7,794 nt of DNA from an uncultured Collinsella sp. (GTDB lineage: Bacteria > Actinomycetota > Coriobacteriia > Coriobacteriales > Coriobacteriaceae): the NCBI GenBank assembly GCA_900757285.1, contig CAAENI010000227.1:1-7794 (forward strand). Direction: 5' to 3'. This document shows, one piece after another, positions 1 to 7,190 of the stretch. The notes under the pieces were generated by a model. It was not told the origin of the DNA. It did not search any database and saw only the letters and a list, made by a program, of their open reading frames with translations. Each line of letters starts with the position of its first letter. Positions within the stretch are counted from its first letter, which is position 1. The position numbers and the translations under genes were made by a program.

Positions 1-59
1 GCCGGCGTAATGCCGGTGTTCTGCAGCAGGTGGTTAATATAGTTCTGGGTGTTCGCCAT
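1..59 (-). CDS. N-terminal fragment of an unidentified protein
   Basis: A leftward gene starts with ATG at 59-57 and leaves the window after 19 full codons, reading MANTQNYINHLLQNTGITP. The start is supported by a GGAG Shine-Dalgarno sequence (complement of 65-68) five bases upstream of the ATG. The visible residues contain no catalytic motif, signal peptide or membrane segment, so the product cannot be named from this window. A short helical N-terminus of this kind is seen in several cytosolic hydrolases, including peptidases, but that is only a guess. The gene diverges from the WYL regulator pair across 198 bp, so its promoter should lie between 70 and 200. I found no convincing -35/-10 pair for it. 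Confidence 0.6.
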   Translation of the reverse strand, partial: MANTQNYINHLLQNTGITP

Positions 60-169
60 GTGCGCTCCACATCCATAATCCGACAAATAGGCCCAATGCT
101 TGCACATTAGAACCGTATATAGTCGAAAGTATACCCCGAGCGAGCGCAAACGACCGAATTCGGGCCATC

Positions 170-198
170 TTAACGCCCCGAGCGGACAAGGATATAGC
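170..198 (+). promoter_or_regulatory. Candidate sigma-70-type promoter for the WYL regulator pair
   Basis: TTAACG (170-175) and TATAGC (193-198) are separated by 17 bp, and each matches the -35 or -10 consensus at four of six positions. Initiation would fall near 205 and leave a leader of about 50 bases before the ATG at 258. A second possible -10, TAAAAT at 217-222, lacks a recognisable -35. The rest of the 60-257 spacer holds a 10-bp palindrome (CCGAATTCGG, 154-163) and two copies of CCCCGAGCG (134-142 and 176-184). It contains no other gene that I can support. Confidence 0.3.
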
Positions 199-257
199 CT
201 AATCTCCATATCGGACTAAAATCATGGCAGCAAACCACCTTCTCATGCGAGGACTCT

Positions 258-1280
258 ATGACGGCAAGCGACGCGACCGCGACAATTAAAAAGGGAAATT
301 CGGAGCCAAGTTTCGATAAAACGGCTCAGCGTATCCTCAATCTTTTCTTTGTGCTCAACAGCTCCCCCGAACCGCTGACGACCGAGCAGATCGTCTTGGA
401 TTCTGACCTGGGATATGGCTCGGGCAACATTGACTCGGATAAGCGCAAGTTTCGGCGCGATCGTGACAAACTGCTCGAGCGTGGCATCTTAATCAAGGAG
501 GTTCGCCCCGCCGGTGCGCAGGAGACCGAGGAAAGCTCATGGACAATCGACCGCGAGCACACGTTTGCTGCAGGCGGCCTCATCACCGCAGACGACGCCG
601 ATATCCTGCTCAACGCCATCGACCAGACGCTAGCGGCCGGCTCTTCCACCTTTGCCGCGCCGCTTGCCGATATTCGCTCCAAAATTGCCTACCTCACCGG
701 CATATCGGCGGTGGACGAAGCACCGATCCGCCGCTCTCCCACCGTCGATGCGGTATGGAGCGCCTTTGCCGAGCGATGCGCGCTGCGATTTTTATATCAG
801 AACGGACGCGGCGAGCAGAAGGAGCGTACCGTCTGCGTCTACGGCATGTTCGAGCGCGAGGGCGTGGCGTACTTCTGCGGCCTCGACAATGTCACCGACG
901 ACATCAGGACATTCCGCTGCGACCGTATCGTTCGCGCTTGGCGTCCTTCGAAAGCCTACGCCATCCCTGCGGACTTCAATCTCAACGACTATCTGTTCTT
1001 TGAATTCGATTTTGCCGACCGACCGCCCGTTGCAGCTACGTTCTCATTCGCCCCTCAGACGCAGATCGATATGATCAACGGTCTCACGCGCGGGCGAGGC
1101 GAGCTCGCACACACCGATGCGGGATGGACTTGGACCGTTGACGTGCGCAATCTTGAAGCCGCCGCCTCATTTTGCATGGCCCACGCCATGGACGGCATGA
1201 GACCCGTGGCCCCCGAATCGCTCAAACAGGCGTGGAACCACCTCATCGAAAGGACGGTGCACGAGTATGCCCGTGCGTAA
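258..1280 (+). CDS. HTH-WYL-WCX transcriptional regulator, PafB-like (first of a pair)
   Basis: This 340-residue cytosolic protein is a predicted DNA-binding regulator. Residues about 18-83 form a winged helix-turn-helix ending in the RKFRRDRDKLLERGI pattern typical of PafB/PafC-type proteins. Residues about 165-230 are a WYL domain with the expected R-x-F-R-x-D-R-I ending (217-224), and residues about 257-335 resemble the WCX extension. The name-giving Trp-Tyr-Leu is changed to Ala204-Tyr205-Phe206. WYL domains bind nucleic acid or small ligands, and in mycobacterial PafBC they are needed to activate DNA-damage promoters. The start is backed by GAGGA (249-253) four bases upstream. The gene overlaps the next WYL gene by 14 bp, which suggests co-translation and a heterodimer. 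Length and domain order fit PafB, but a generic WYL repressor or activator cannot be excluded. The WYL assignment is firm, and the PafB assignment is inference. Confidence 0.88.
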   Translation: MTASDATATIKKGNSEPSFDKTAQRILNLFFVLNSSPEPLTTEQIVLDSDLGYGSGNIDSDKRKFRRDRDKLLERGILIKEVRPAGAQETEESSWTIDREHTFAAGGLITADDADILLNAIDQTLAAGSSTFAAPLADIRSKIAYLTGISAVDEAPIRRSPTVDAVWSAFAERCALRFLYQNGRGEQKERTVCVYGMFEREGVAYFCGLDNVTDDIRTFRCDRIVRAWRPSKAYAIPADFNLNDYLFFEFDFADRPPVAATFSFAPQTQIDMINGLTRGRGELAHTDAGWTWTVDVRNLEAAASFCMAHAMDGMRPVAPESLKQAWNHLIERTVHEYARA

Positions 1281-2184
1281 ACTCACCAGCGAGCAGAGGC
1301 TCTCGCGCGCCATCGACATCATGGAGGCCCTCTACGCCGCCGGCGAGAGCGGCATGACACGAACCGATATTTGCAGTCGCTTTGACATCACAGGGGTATC
1401 GCTCGACGAGATTCTCGAGATCGTCTCGACGCTCGCGGACCGAGAATCGGGCGCGCGCATCATCTGCGAATGCCACGGCGAGCGTGTGGTCCTCACCGGT
1501 GACGCCGGGCGCGTGCTACCGCTGCGCCTGAGTACCGCCGAAGGCGCTGTGCTCAACCATGAACTTGAATCGTTGGGGATCGAGCCACAGACGGCAGCTC
1601 GGATTCGACATGCCCTTCTGCCCGAAGAGCTCGGCTATAACCAGCGCGTCTTTGACACCGTCAACCACGGGTCGCACTGGCAGCAGCTGAGCTGCGCCAT
1701 TCAGGACGGCGTTCGCTGCCGCATCTCGTATCGCTCGATGGACGATGCGCGGCCATGCGAGCGTCTGGTCGACCCCTTGCGCATTACGGTAAACGGCGAC
1801 CAAACATACCTGATTGCCTGGGACATCGCGGTCGATGAGCAGCGCACCTATCGCATGGATAAAATCGAGGGACTCACCTTGACGGAAGACTCCGTCGTGC
1901 CTCACACATCGGGCGTCGCATCCCTCCACGATTCCCTTGCCCGGACGCAGCGTAGCGCAAAGCTCTTGATGCCATTCGATATGGCGGAGCATCTGGACTG
2001 GGCCGGCATCACCCTCATCGAGCGCAGCGGGGCAGACATGGCAACGGTAACCGTGCATTACGGCTCCGAGCGTTGGCTACTGAGCCAGATAATCGCAGCG
2101 GGCGGAGCCATCCGCATCTTGGATGACCCCGCCCTGTCAAAGCGTCTGTGCGATATGGCAAAAACCCTCGTCTGTCCGCTTTAG
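1267..2184 (+). CDS. HTH-WYL-WCX transcriptional regulator, PafC-like (second of a pair)
   Basis: This 305-residue protein has the same architecture as its upstream neighbour but is only distantly similar. An N-terminal winged-helix region (about 9-70) is followed by a LPLRLSTAEGAVL stretch (84-96) of the kind that links HTH and WYL in PafC-type proteins. The WYL domain spans about 145-203, with Thr180-Tyr181-Leu182 at the WYL position and R-T-Y-R-M-D-K-I at 193-200. A WCX-like C-terminus covers about 228-303. Its ATG at 1267 lies inside the end of the first gene. The nearest purine-rich sequence is AGGA at 1251-1254, 12 bases upstream, which is rather far, so translation probably depends on coupling. 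Its TAG stop (2182-2184) overlaps the stop of the convergent dinG gene. A PafB-PafC-like heterodimer is the favoured reading; the partner and the target promoters are not visible here. Confidence 0.87.
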   Translation: MPVRKLTSEQRLSRAIDIMEALYAAGESGMTRTDICSRFDITGVSLDEILEIVSTLADRESGARIICECHGERVVLTGDAGRVLPLRLSTAEGAVLNHELESLGIEPQTAARIRHALLPEELGYNQRVFDTVNHGSHWQQLSCAIQDGVRCRISYRSMDDARPCERLVDPLRITVNGDQTYLIAWDIAVDEQRTYRMDKIEGLTLTEDSVVPHTSGVASLHDSLARTQRSAKLLMPFDMAEHLDWAGITLIERSGADMATVTVHYGSERWLLSQIIAAGGAIRILDDPALSKRLCDMAKTLVCPL

Positions 2185-5075
2185 CGCCGCCGCTCGTGAC
2201 GTGCGCGCCACAGTTGCAGATAGTGCCCGATCTGCGCCGATTCGATGCGCTGGTAGGAGCTCGTGGGCAGCGACGTTAAGAACTTCTTCCCGTAACCCTT
2301 CGTCACCAGGCGCGGGTCGGCCAGAATCAGCACGCCGCAATCGGTCGACGAGCGGATAAGGCGGCCGGCCGCCTGCTTAACCTCGAGCACCGCCTCGGGC
2401 AGCGAATAGCGCGCCCAAGCGCGGTCTTCGCGCAGGTTGCGCTCGCACGAGAGCGGGTCCGTGGGGCTCGAGAACGGCAGCTTGGGAATGATGACGCAAC
2501 GCAGCGTCTCGCCGCTGGCGTCAAACCCCTCCCAGAAGGCCTTAAGCGCAAAAAGCGACGAGGTCGGCTCGTTGATAAACCGGTCGCGCAGGCGACGAGG
2601 AGATGAGTTGCGCTGCTGGCAGTTGAGCTCCAGACCCGCACGGGCCATCTTGGGCTCAACGCGGGCGTACAGGTCTTCCATGTCGCGCCGATTGGTGAAC
2701 AACGTGAGCACCGATCCGCCCATGGCAAGATGGGCGTCGACCAGCACGCGCTCGAGCGCCGTAAGATAGCTTTCACGATCGCGCGGATCGGGGATATCGC
2801 CTGCAACGACTACAGCCATGTTCGAATCGAAGTCGTAGCTCGAGTCCAAGTGCAGCGATGAGGATGTTGAAGCACCGATGCGATCGAGGCCGACCGCATG
2901 GTTAAAGTGTTCAAAGCTTTTAGACACCGTCATAGTCGCCGAGGCAAAGATAGCCGTGTGAACCTCGGGCAGCCACTCGGTTGCCAAGGCCTCGCCAATG
3001 TCGATGCGCTCTGCGGTCATCGACTCTCCGCCGGCACGCAGCCTGCGATTGACCTGCAGCGAATACACGTAGTGTTCATCGGTGCCATCAATGATGAGTT
3101 TGAGGTTCTCGACCAGCTCGTGCAGGCGGCGCGAGATATCACCCAGGTCGACAACAACCTCGGGCTTGTCGGCGGCGACGGCTTGCACCAGCGCCTCGAC
3201 GCTTTTGTCAGCTTGTTCCAATGCGTCGATGCCAGTGTAGGCCGACTGTAAGAAATCATGCCAGTCGTCAGATTCGCGCAGCTCGGGGCCAATCCATAGA
3301 TTGGCATTGTCATAACCCCCACGGGCACGGCGGCCGAGCTCGCGAACGCCGTCGAACACGTCGGCGATTGCCATGCTCGCGCGCGCAACCGTCGACGTCG
3401 CCTTGGCAGTAAGGCCCAGGTAGAGCGTAGAGCCCTCGGAGGTTGCCAAATCACGGGAAACCTGGCTTAGCGCGCCGGTGCTCGAGCCACCCAGGCGCTC
3501 AAACAGAACGCGTGATTCGTCCGCCGACACCACGCGCGCCCACTGACGGCGCGCCTCGCGCTCGATGGAATGGGCCTCGTCGATTACCCAATGACGAATC
3601 GGAGGTAAAATCCTGCCCTCGGCCGCGACATTGCGGAACAGCAGGGAATGGTTGGTGACCACCACATCGGCATGCGCCGCACGACGGCGAGCGCCGTGGA
3701 CCAAACATTTATCAGGGAAAAACGGGCAGAGGCGACGAGCACACTCGCGCGAGGCCGTCGTAAAGTCGGGGCGGTTGACGCTGCGCCACCGAATGCCGAG
3801 CGAGTCGAGGTCGCCATCGGCTGATTGGCAGACGTACGCCATAATTACCGCGACCGCCGTGAGCGTGTCCGCCGGATCGCGCTTGGTGGTAATCTCGACC
3901 TGGCCTCGGCTCATGCGCTCAAGCTTGCGCAGGCACGGATAGTGGTCATAGCCCTTGAGAGCGCAAAATGACAGACCACCGTCCAGTTGCTCGGCAAGTT
4001 TTGGCAGCTCATGGTACATGAGCTGGTCGGCAAGATTGTTCGATTTGGTCGCAATACCAACCGTGATGTTGTTACGGCGCGCTGCCTCGGCAAAAGGCAC
4101 CAGATAGGCCATCGATTTGCCGACGCCTGTGCCTGCCTCAATTACTCGATGAGTGCCCGTGACCAGCGCATCGCGGACCTCGAGCGCCATCGCGATCTGC
4201 TCATCACGCGGCTCGTAGGTGGGATACATGCGATTGACCAGGCCACCCGGCGCATAGTCTGCCTCAATCTCCTCACGACTCGGCATCTTGAGGACCGGCA
4301 GTTCGTCGGCGTCCACCCGATCGTCGGCGCGATCGGCCTTGAGGACGTCAGCACGAGCGGCGCTGAGAGAGAAGATAGAACCAGGGTTCTGCCCTGCCAA
4401 GAATGAGAAGATAGGACGATAGGACCAAGGCACGTCCGGATGCATGTCGGCTAGGCGCGCCATGAGGCCCTGGGGCAAGTCGGTGAGCGCCACGAGCAAC
4501 ACGCGCCATACGCCACACAGGGCGTCGACGTCGGCATTGGCACGGTGTGATACCGAGTCACAGCCAAACAGATCGGCCATAAAAGACAGCTTGTGCGAGG
4601 CCAGGCGCGGAAGCGCGATGCGCGACAGCGCCAGCGAATCGATCCAGATATCGCTCACGTTGACGCCGCCTTTGACCGACTCGATAAACGAGCGGTCGAA
4701 CGTGGCGTTGTGTGCGATCACCGGGCAGCCACCGACAAAATCGGCGAGAGCGGCGACGGCCTCAACCGCCGACGGGGCATCTGCCACATCGGCATTTGTA
4801 ATGCTCGTGAGCTCGGTAATCTCGGCGGGAATCAGCTGCTTGGGATGCACGAAGGTATCGAAGCGGTCGACGACCTCGCGGCCCGAAAGGCGGGCCGCCG
4901 AGATCTCGATCAGCTCATTGTCCTGCACCGAAAGACCCGTGGTCTCGGTATCGAGGACGATCACATCTTCCTCGATAAGGCCGAAGGACTGCGTTTTGGC
5001 GCGGTCGGCAAGCGTGGCATAGGAGTCGATGACAAACTGCGGCGTTCCTGACGAAACCGCGTCCTCGATTAGCAT
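2181..5075 (-). CDS. dinG: DinG-family ATP-dependent helicase with N-terminal DEDDh exonuclease
   Basis: This 964-residue protein combines two enzymes that act on DNA. Residues about 36-195 are a DnaQ-like 3'-5' exonuclease with all five DEDDh residues: Asp42 and Glu44 in DTETTG, Asp127 after HNATF, and His177 with Asp182. Residues about 280-955 are an XPD/DinG-type superfamily 2 helicase: Walker A GTGVGKS (315-321), DEAH box (499-502), SATMT (712-716), the WEGFD region (848-852) and QAAGRLIR (901-908). Cys381, Cys445, Cys450 and Cys457 sit where XPD-like enzymes bind a 4Fe-4S cluster. DinG enzymes unwind forked DNA, R-loops and D-loops with 5'-3' polarity. The length is close to that of the exonuclease-DinG fusions of Gram-positive bacteria. 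The ATG overlaps the ddl stop by 7 bp and has only a weak Shine-Dalgarno sequence, so coupled translation is likely. The exact name is less certain than the domains. Confidence 0.93.
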   Translation of the reverse strand: MLIEDAVSSGTPQFVIDSYATLADRAKTQSFGLIEEDVIVLDTETTGLSVQDNELIEISAARLSGREVVDRFDTFVHPKQLIPAEITELTSITNADVADAPSAVEAVAALADFVGGCPVIAHNATFDRSFIESVKGGVNVSDIWIDSLALSRIALPRLASHKLSFMADLFGCDSVSHRANADVDALCGVWRVLLVALTDLPQGLMARLADMHPDVPWSYRPIFSFLAGQNPGSIFSLSAARADVLKADRADDRVDADELPVLKMPSREEIEADYAPGGLVNRMYPTYEPRDEQIAMALEVRDALVTGTHRVIEAGTGVGKSMAYLVPFAEAARRNNITVGIATKSNNLADQLMYHELPKLAEQLDGGLSFCALKGYDHYPCLRKLERMSRGQVEITTKRDPADTLTAVAVIMAYVCQSADGDLDSLGIRWRSVNRPDFTTASRECARRLCPFFPDKCLVHGARRRAAHADVVVTNHSLLFRNVAAEGRILPPIRHWVIDEAHSIEREARRQWARVVSADESRVLFERLGGSSTGALSQVSRDLATSEGSTLYLGLTAKATSTVARASMAIADVFDGVRELGRRARGGYDNANLWIGPELRESDDWHDFLQSAYTGIDALEQADKSVEALVQAVAADKPEVVVDLGDISRRLHELVENLKLIIDGTDEHYVYSLQVNRRLRAGGESMTAERIDIGEALATEWLPEVHTAIFASATMTVSKSFEHFNHAVGLDRIGASTSSSLHLDSSYDFDSNMAVVVAGDIPDPRDRESYLTALERVLVDAHLAMGGSVLTLFTNRRDMEDLYARVEPKMARAGLELNCQQRNSSPRRLRDRFINEPTSSLFALKAFWEGFDASGETLRCVIIPKLPFSSPTDPLSCERNLREDRAWARYSLPEAVLEVKQAAGRLIRSSTDCGVLILADPRLVTKGYGKKFLTSLPTSSYQRIESAQIGHYLQLWRARHERRR

Positions 5076-6034
5076 GCAATGCCCGCTCGACGAAGGCCCA
5101 TACGGATCAGGCTGTCACAGACCTGCGGGAACGTCATGTCGTCTGTGTGGCGAATCTCATCCGGATACAGCGACGTATCGGTCATGCCGGGAATGGTGTT
5201 GGTCTCGAGGATGACGGGGCCGTCCTCGCTCACGATAAAATCGCTGCGCGAGATGCCCAGGCAACCGAGGGCCTTGTGAGCAGCACAGGCAAGCTCCTGA
5301 GCGCGAGCGTAATTCTCGGGTGAAATCTGAGCCGGAATGCGATGGATATCCGTAGGGTCGACATACTTCACGTCCAGATCGTAGAACTCACAGTCCTCGG
5401 GCTTGCGAATCTCGACAATCGGCAGGGCGCGCACGTCGTCCTCGCCGTACACGCCGACGGTGATCTCGGTACCCTCGATGCACTTCTCGACCAGCACTTT
5501 GTCGCCGTACTCAAACGCCTTGGCAATTGCCGCGGGCAGCTCGGAGGGCTCATGGACCAGGGAAATGCCATAGCTGGAACCGTTGACGGCCGGCTTCACA
5601 AAGCTGCGCTCGCCACAAACCTCGACGATATGATCGATATCGACTTCATCGCCCACCTCGAGCGCAAGGCCGGGGGCAATGGGAATGCCCGCCTTGGCGT
5701 ACAGGAGCTTAGAGACCTCCTTGTCGGCACCGCAGGCGCTAGCAAGCACGCCCGAGGCCGTGTAGGGGATACCCAGGGTCTCCATGGCGCCCTGCATGGC
5801 ACCATCCTCGCCGCCGGCACCGTGCATGGCGATAAACGCCACGTCAAAGCCGCCGGTCGCCATGGTTACCATAAAGTCATCAGCGGCCGTGTCAAGCAGC
5901 TCCACCGAGGTGTAGCCGGCTTCCTTCAGTGCCACCACAACGTTCTTTCCCGAATCGAGCGAGATCTCGCGCTCGGCGGAATGACCGCCCGCCAAGACCG
6001 CTACGTGCATGTTCTCTAGGCTTTTACCCGGCAT
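5069..6034 (-). CDS. ddl: D-alanine--D-alanine ligase
   Basis: This 321-residue cytosolic ATP-grasp enzyme joins two D-alanines with ATP to make the dipeptide that MurF adds to the peptidoglycan precursor. Signature segments appear in order: GGHSAEREISLDSG (16-29), HGAGGEDG (71-78), FVKPAVNGSSYGIS (145-158) with the ATP-binding lysine Lys147, EGTEITVGV (187-195), and the metal-binding and substrate region with Asp265, Glu277 and Asn279 leading to SLYP (288-291). In the omega loop the pair Lys223-Tyr224 is present. Tyrosine there is typical of D-Ala-D-Ala ligases, whereas Phe marks D-Ala-D-Lac enzymes, so a vancomycin-susceptible type of precursor is inferred. The length is normal for a short Ddl. 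The first ATG was chosen over Met9 because of the strong GAGGAGGAG upstream. The gene leads a two-gene unit with dinG. Confidence 0.96.
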   Translation of the reverse strand: MPGKSLENMHVAVLAGGHSAEREISLDSGKNVVVALKEAGYTSVELLDTAADDFMVTMATGGFDVAFIAMHGAGGEDGAMQGAMETLGIPYTASGVLASACGADKEVSKLLYAKAGIPIAPGLALEVGDEVDIDHIVEVCGERSFVKPAVNGSSYGISLVHEPSELPAAIAKAFEYGDKVLVEKCIEGTEITVGVYGEDDVRALPIVEIRKPEDCEFYDLDVKYVDPTDIHRIPAQISPENYARAQELACAAHKALGCLGISRSDFIVSEDGPVILETNTIPGMTDTSLYPDEIRHTDDMTFPQVCDSLIRMGLRRAGIAC

Positions 6035-6041
6035 GGGCAGA

Positions 6042-6050
6042 CTCCTCCTC
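6042..6050 (-). promoter_or_regulatory. Strong Shine-Dalgarno sequence that fixes the ddl start
   Basis: On the minus strand this reads GAGGAGGAG. The AGGAGG core (complement of 6044-6049) lies 9 bases before the ATG at 6034. Met9 (ATG at 6010) has only a weak GAGAA in front of it, so the longer start is preferred. Confidence 0.7.
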
Positions 6051-6065
6051 TATAATTTCTGCAGC

Positions 6066-6074
6066 TGATACCAT
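6066..6074 (+). promoter_or_regulatory. rlmN: Candidate extended -10 promoter for rlmN
   Basis: TGATACCAT has the TG-n motif followed by TACCAT, a four-of-six match to the -10 consensus. Transcription would start near 6081, about 39 bases before the rlmN ATG. No clear -35 is seen. An exact TATAAT at 6051-6056 is an alternative, but it also lacks a -35 at a usable distance. The 85-bp spacer must hold the rlmN promoter, and its exact position is uncertain. Confidence 0.28.
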
Positions 6075-6104
6075 ATTGTAGCGATACCCTCTACGTTTCC
6101 CCAA
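6075..6104 (-). promoter_or_regulatory. ddl: Candidate promoter for the ddl-dinG unit
   Basis: On the minus strand, TTGGGG (complement of 6099-6104) is followed after 18 bp by TACAAT (complement of 6075-6080), which matches the -10 consensus at five of six positions. A start near 6068 would give a leader of about 34 bases that contains the strong Shine-Dalgarno sequence. It abuts the candidate rlmN promoter, so the two divergent units may compete for polymerase. Confidence 0.4.
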
Positions 6105-6119
6105 AATCGAAAGGCTTCC

Positions 6120-7172
6120 ATGAATCCCAGGACTAAATCTCAGGACATTCGCGACTTGAGCCAAAACGATATTCGCGAGCTCGTGGCCGAACTTGGCCAG
6201 CCCGCCTTCCGCGCAAAGCAGCTCATCGAATGGGTCTTTGAGAAGAACGTTTGTTCGTTTGACGACATGACCAACCTTCCCAAGGCTTTCCGCGAGCAGC
6301 TTAAAGAGGCTTTTGCCTTTGACACGCCGACTGAACTCACCAAGCAGGTTTCCAAAGATGGCTCTCGCAAGTACCTGCTCGAGTACCACGACGGCATTTC
6401 CGTCGAGACCGTCGGTATGCCCCGTCGCAACAAGCTTTCCGTCTGCGTTTCCACCCAGGCAGGCTGTGGCATGGGCTGCGCCTTTTGCGCCACCGGTCTC
6501 AACGGCCTCAAGCGCTCTCTGACCGCTCAAGAGATCGTCGACCAGGTACTTCATGTATCCAACGACTTTGGCGAGCGCGCCACGAGCGTTGTCTTCATGG
6601 GCCAGGGCGAGCCGTTTGCCAACTACGACGAGGTTCTCAAGGCGCTGCGAATCCTCAACGACCCCGACGGCATCGGTATCGGCGCTCGTCACCTCACCGT
6701 CTCTACCAGCGGCGTTATTCCCGGTATTCGCAAATTTGCCGACATCCCCGAGCAATTCACGCTTGCCGTTTCCCTGCATTCCGCCATCCAGTCGACGCGC
6801 AATAAGCTCATGCCCGGTGTTAAGAAGCACACGCTGCTTCGCCTTCACGAAGCGCTTCAGCTCTACACCGAGAAGACTGGCCGCCGCCCGACCTATGAGT
6901 ATGCCATGATCGAAGGCGTCAACGATACGAATCCCGAGATGCAGGCGCTCTGCGACTTCTGCGAGGGAACGCTGTGCCACGTTAACCTCATTCAGCTTAA
7001 CGACATCGAGGGCAGCCCGCTCAAGCCGTCGCCGATTCATAAGGTTGAGGATCTTCAGCGTCGTCTTGAGTCCCGTGGCATCGAGACCACGATCCGTAAC
7101 TCCCGTGGTAACGATATTGACGCCGCTTGCGGACAGCTGAAGCAGCGCTTCAAAGTTCAGAAGAACGCATAG
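6120..7172 (+). CDS. rlmN: Dual-specificity radical SAM rRNA/tRNA methyltransferase RlmN
   Basis: This 350-residue radical SAM enzyme methylates carbon 2 of A2503 in 23S rRNA and of A37 in some tRNAs. The N-terminal accessory domain spans about 8-95. The radical SAM core carries the 4Fe-4S motif CGMGCAFC with Cys116, Cys120 and Cys123. Cys109 sits seven residues before it, as Cys118 does in E. coli RlmN. MGQGEP at 160-165 is the SAM-binding GEP motif. Cys337 in DAACGQL matches the methyl-carrying catalytic cysteine (E. coli Cys355). The related Cfr enzyme methylates C8 instead, but a lone housekeeping-type gene of this length favours RlmN. AAAGG (6110-6114), five bases before the ATG, supports the start. 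The gene is monocistronic: ddl diverges upstream and a hairpin terminator follows within 40 bases. Confidence 0.96.
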   Translation: MNPRTKSQDIRDLSQNDIRELVAELGQPAFRAKQLIEWVFEKNVCSFDDMTNLPKAFREQLKEAFAFDTPTELTKQVSKDGSRKYLLEYHDGISVETVGMPRRNKLSVCVSTQAGCGMGCAFCATGLNGLKRSLTAQEIVDQVLHVSNDFGERATSVVFMGQGEPFANYDEVLKALRILNDPDGIGIGARHLTVSTSGVIPGIRKFADIPEQFTLAVSLHSAIQSTRNKLMPGVKKHTLLRLHEALQLYTEKTGRRPTYEYAMIEGVNDTNPEMQALCDFCEGTLCHVNLIQLNDIEGSPLKPSPIHKVEDLQRRLESRGIETTIRNSRGNDIDAACGQLKQRFKVQKNA

Positions 7173-7190
7173 GGGAGTCGCACCCCAAAA

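Noticed and set aside
1516..2058. A 180-codon minus-strand frame opposite the second WYL gene
   Set aside because: Antisense to conserved WYL motifs, with no family signature of its own.
4444..5022. A 192-codon open frame on the plus strand opposite the exonuclease domain of dinG
   Set aside because: Low-complexity, Ser/Arg/Ala-rich translation antisense to conserved DEDDh motifs.
5342..6019. A 225-codon open frame on the plus strand opposite ddl
   Set aside because: It is antisense to the motif-bearing ddl frame and has no domain or plausible ribosome binding site that I could support.
258..6034. Defence island made of WYL regulators plus a DinG-type helicase-nuclease
   Set aside because: WYL proteins do occur in defence loci, but here they sit among housekeeping genes (ddl, rlmN, parB), are paired like PafBC, and have no toxin, nuclease effector or phage-related neighbour.
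6024..7040. A 338-codon open frame on the minus strand opposite rlmN
   Set aside because: It lies entirely antisense to a gene with complete RlmN motifs, shows no recognisable domain, and is explained by the biased codon use of rlmN.
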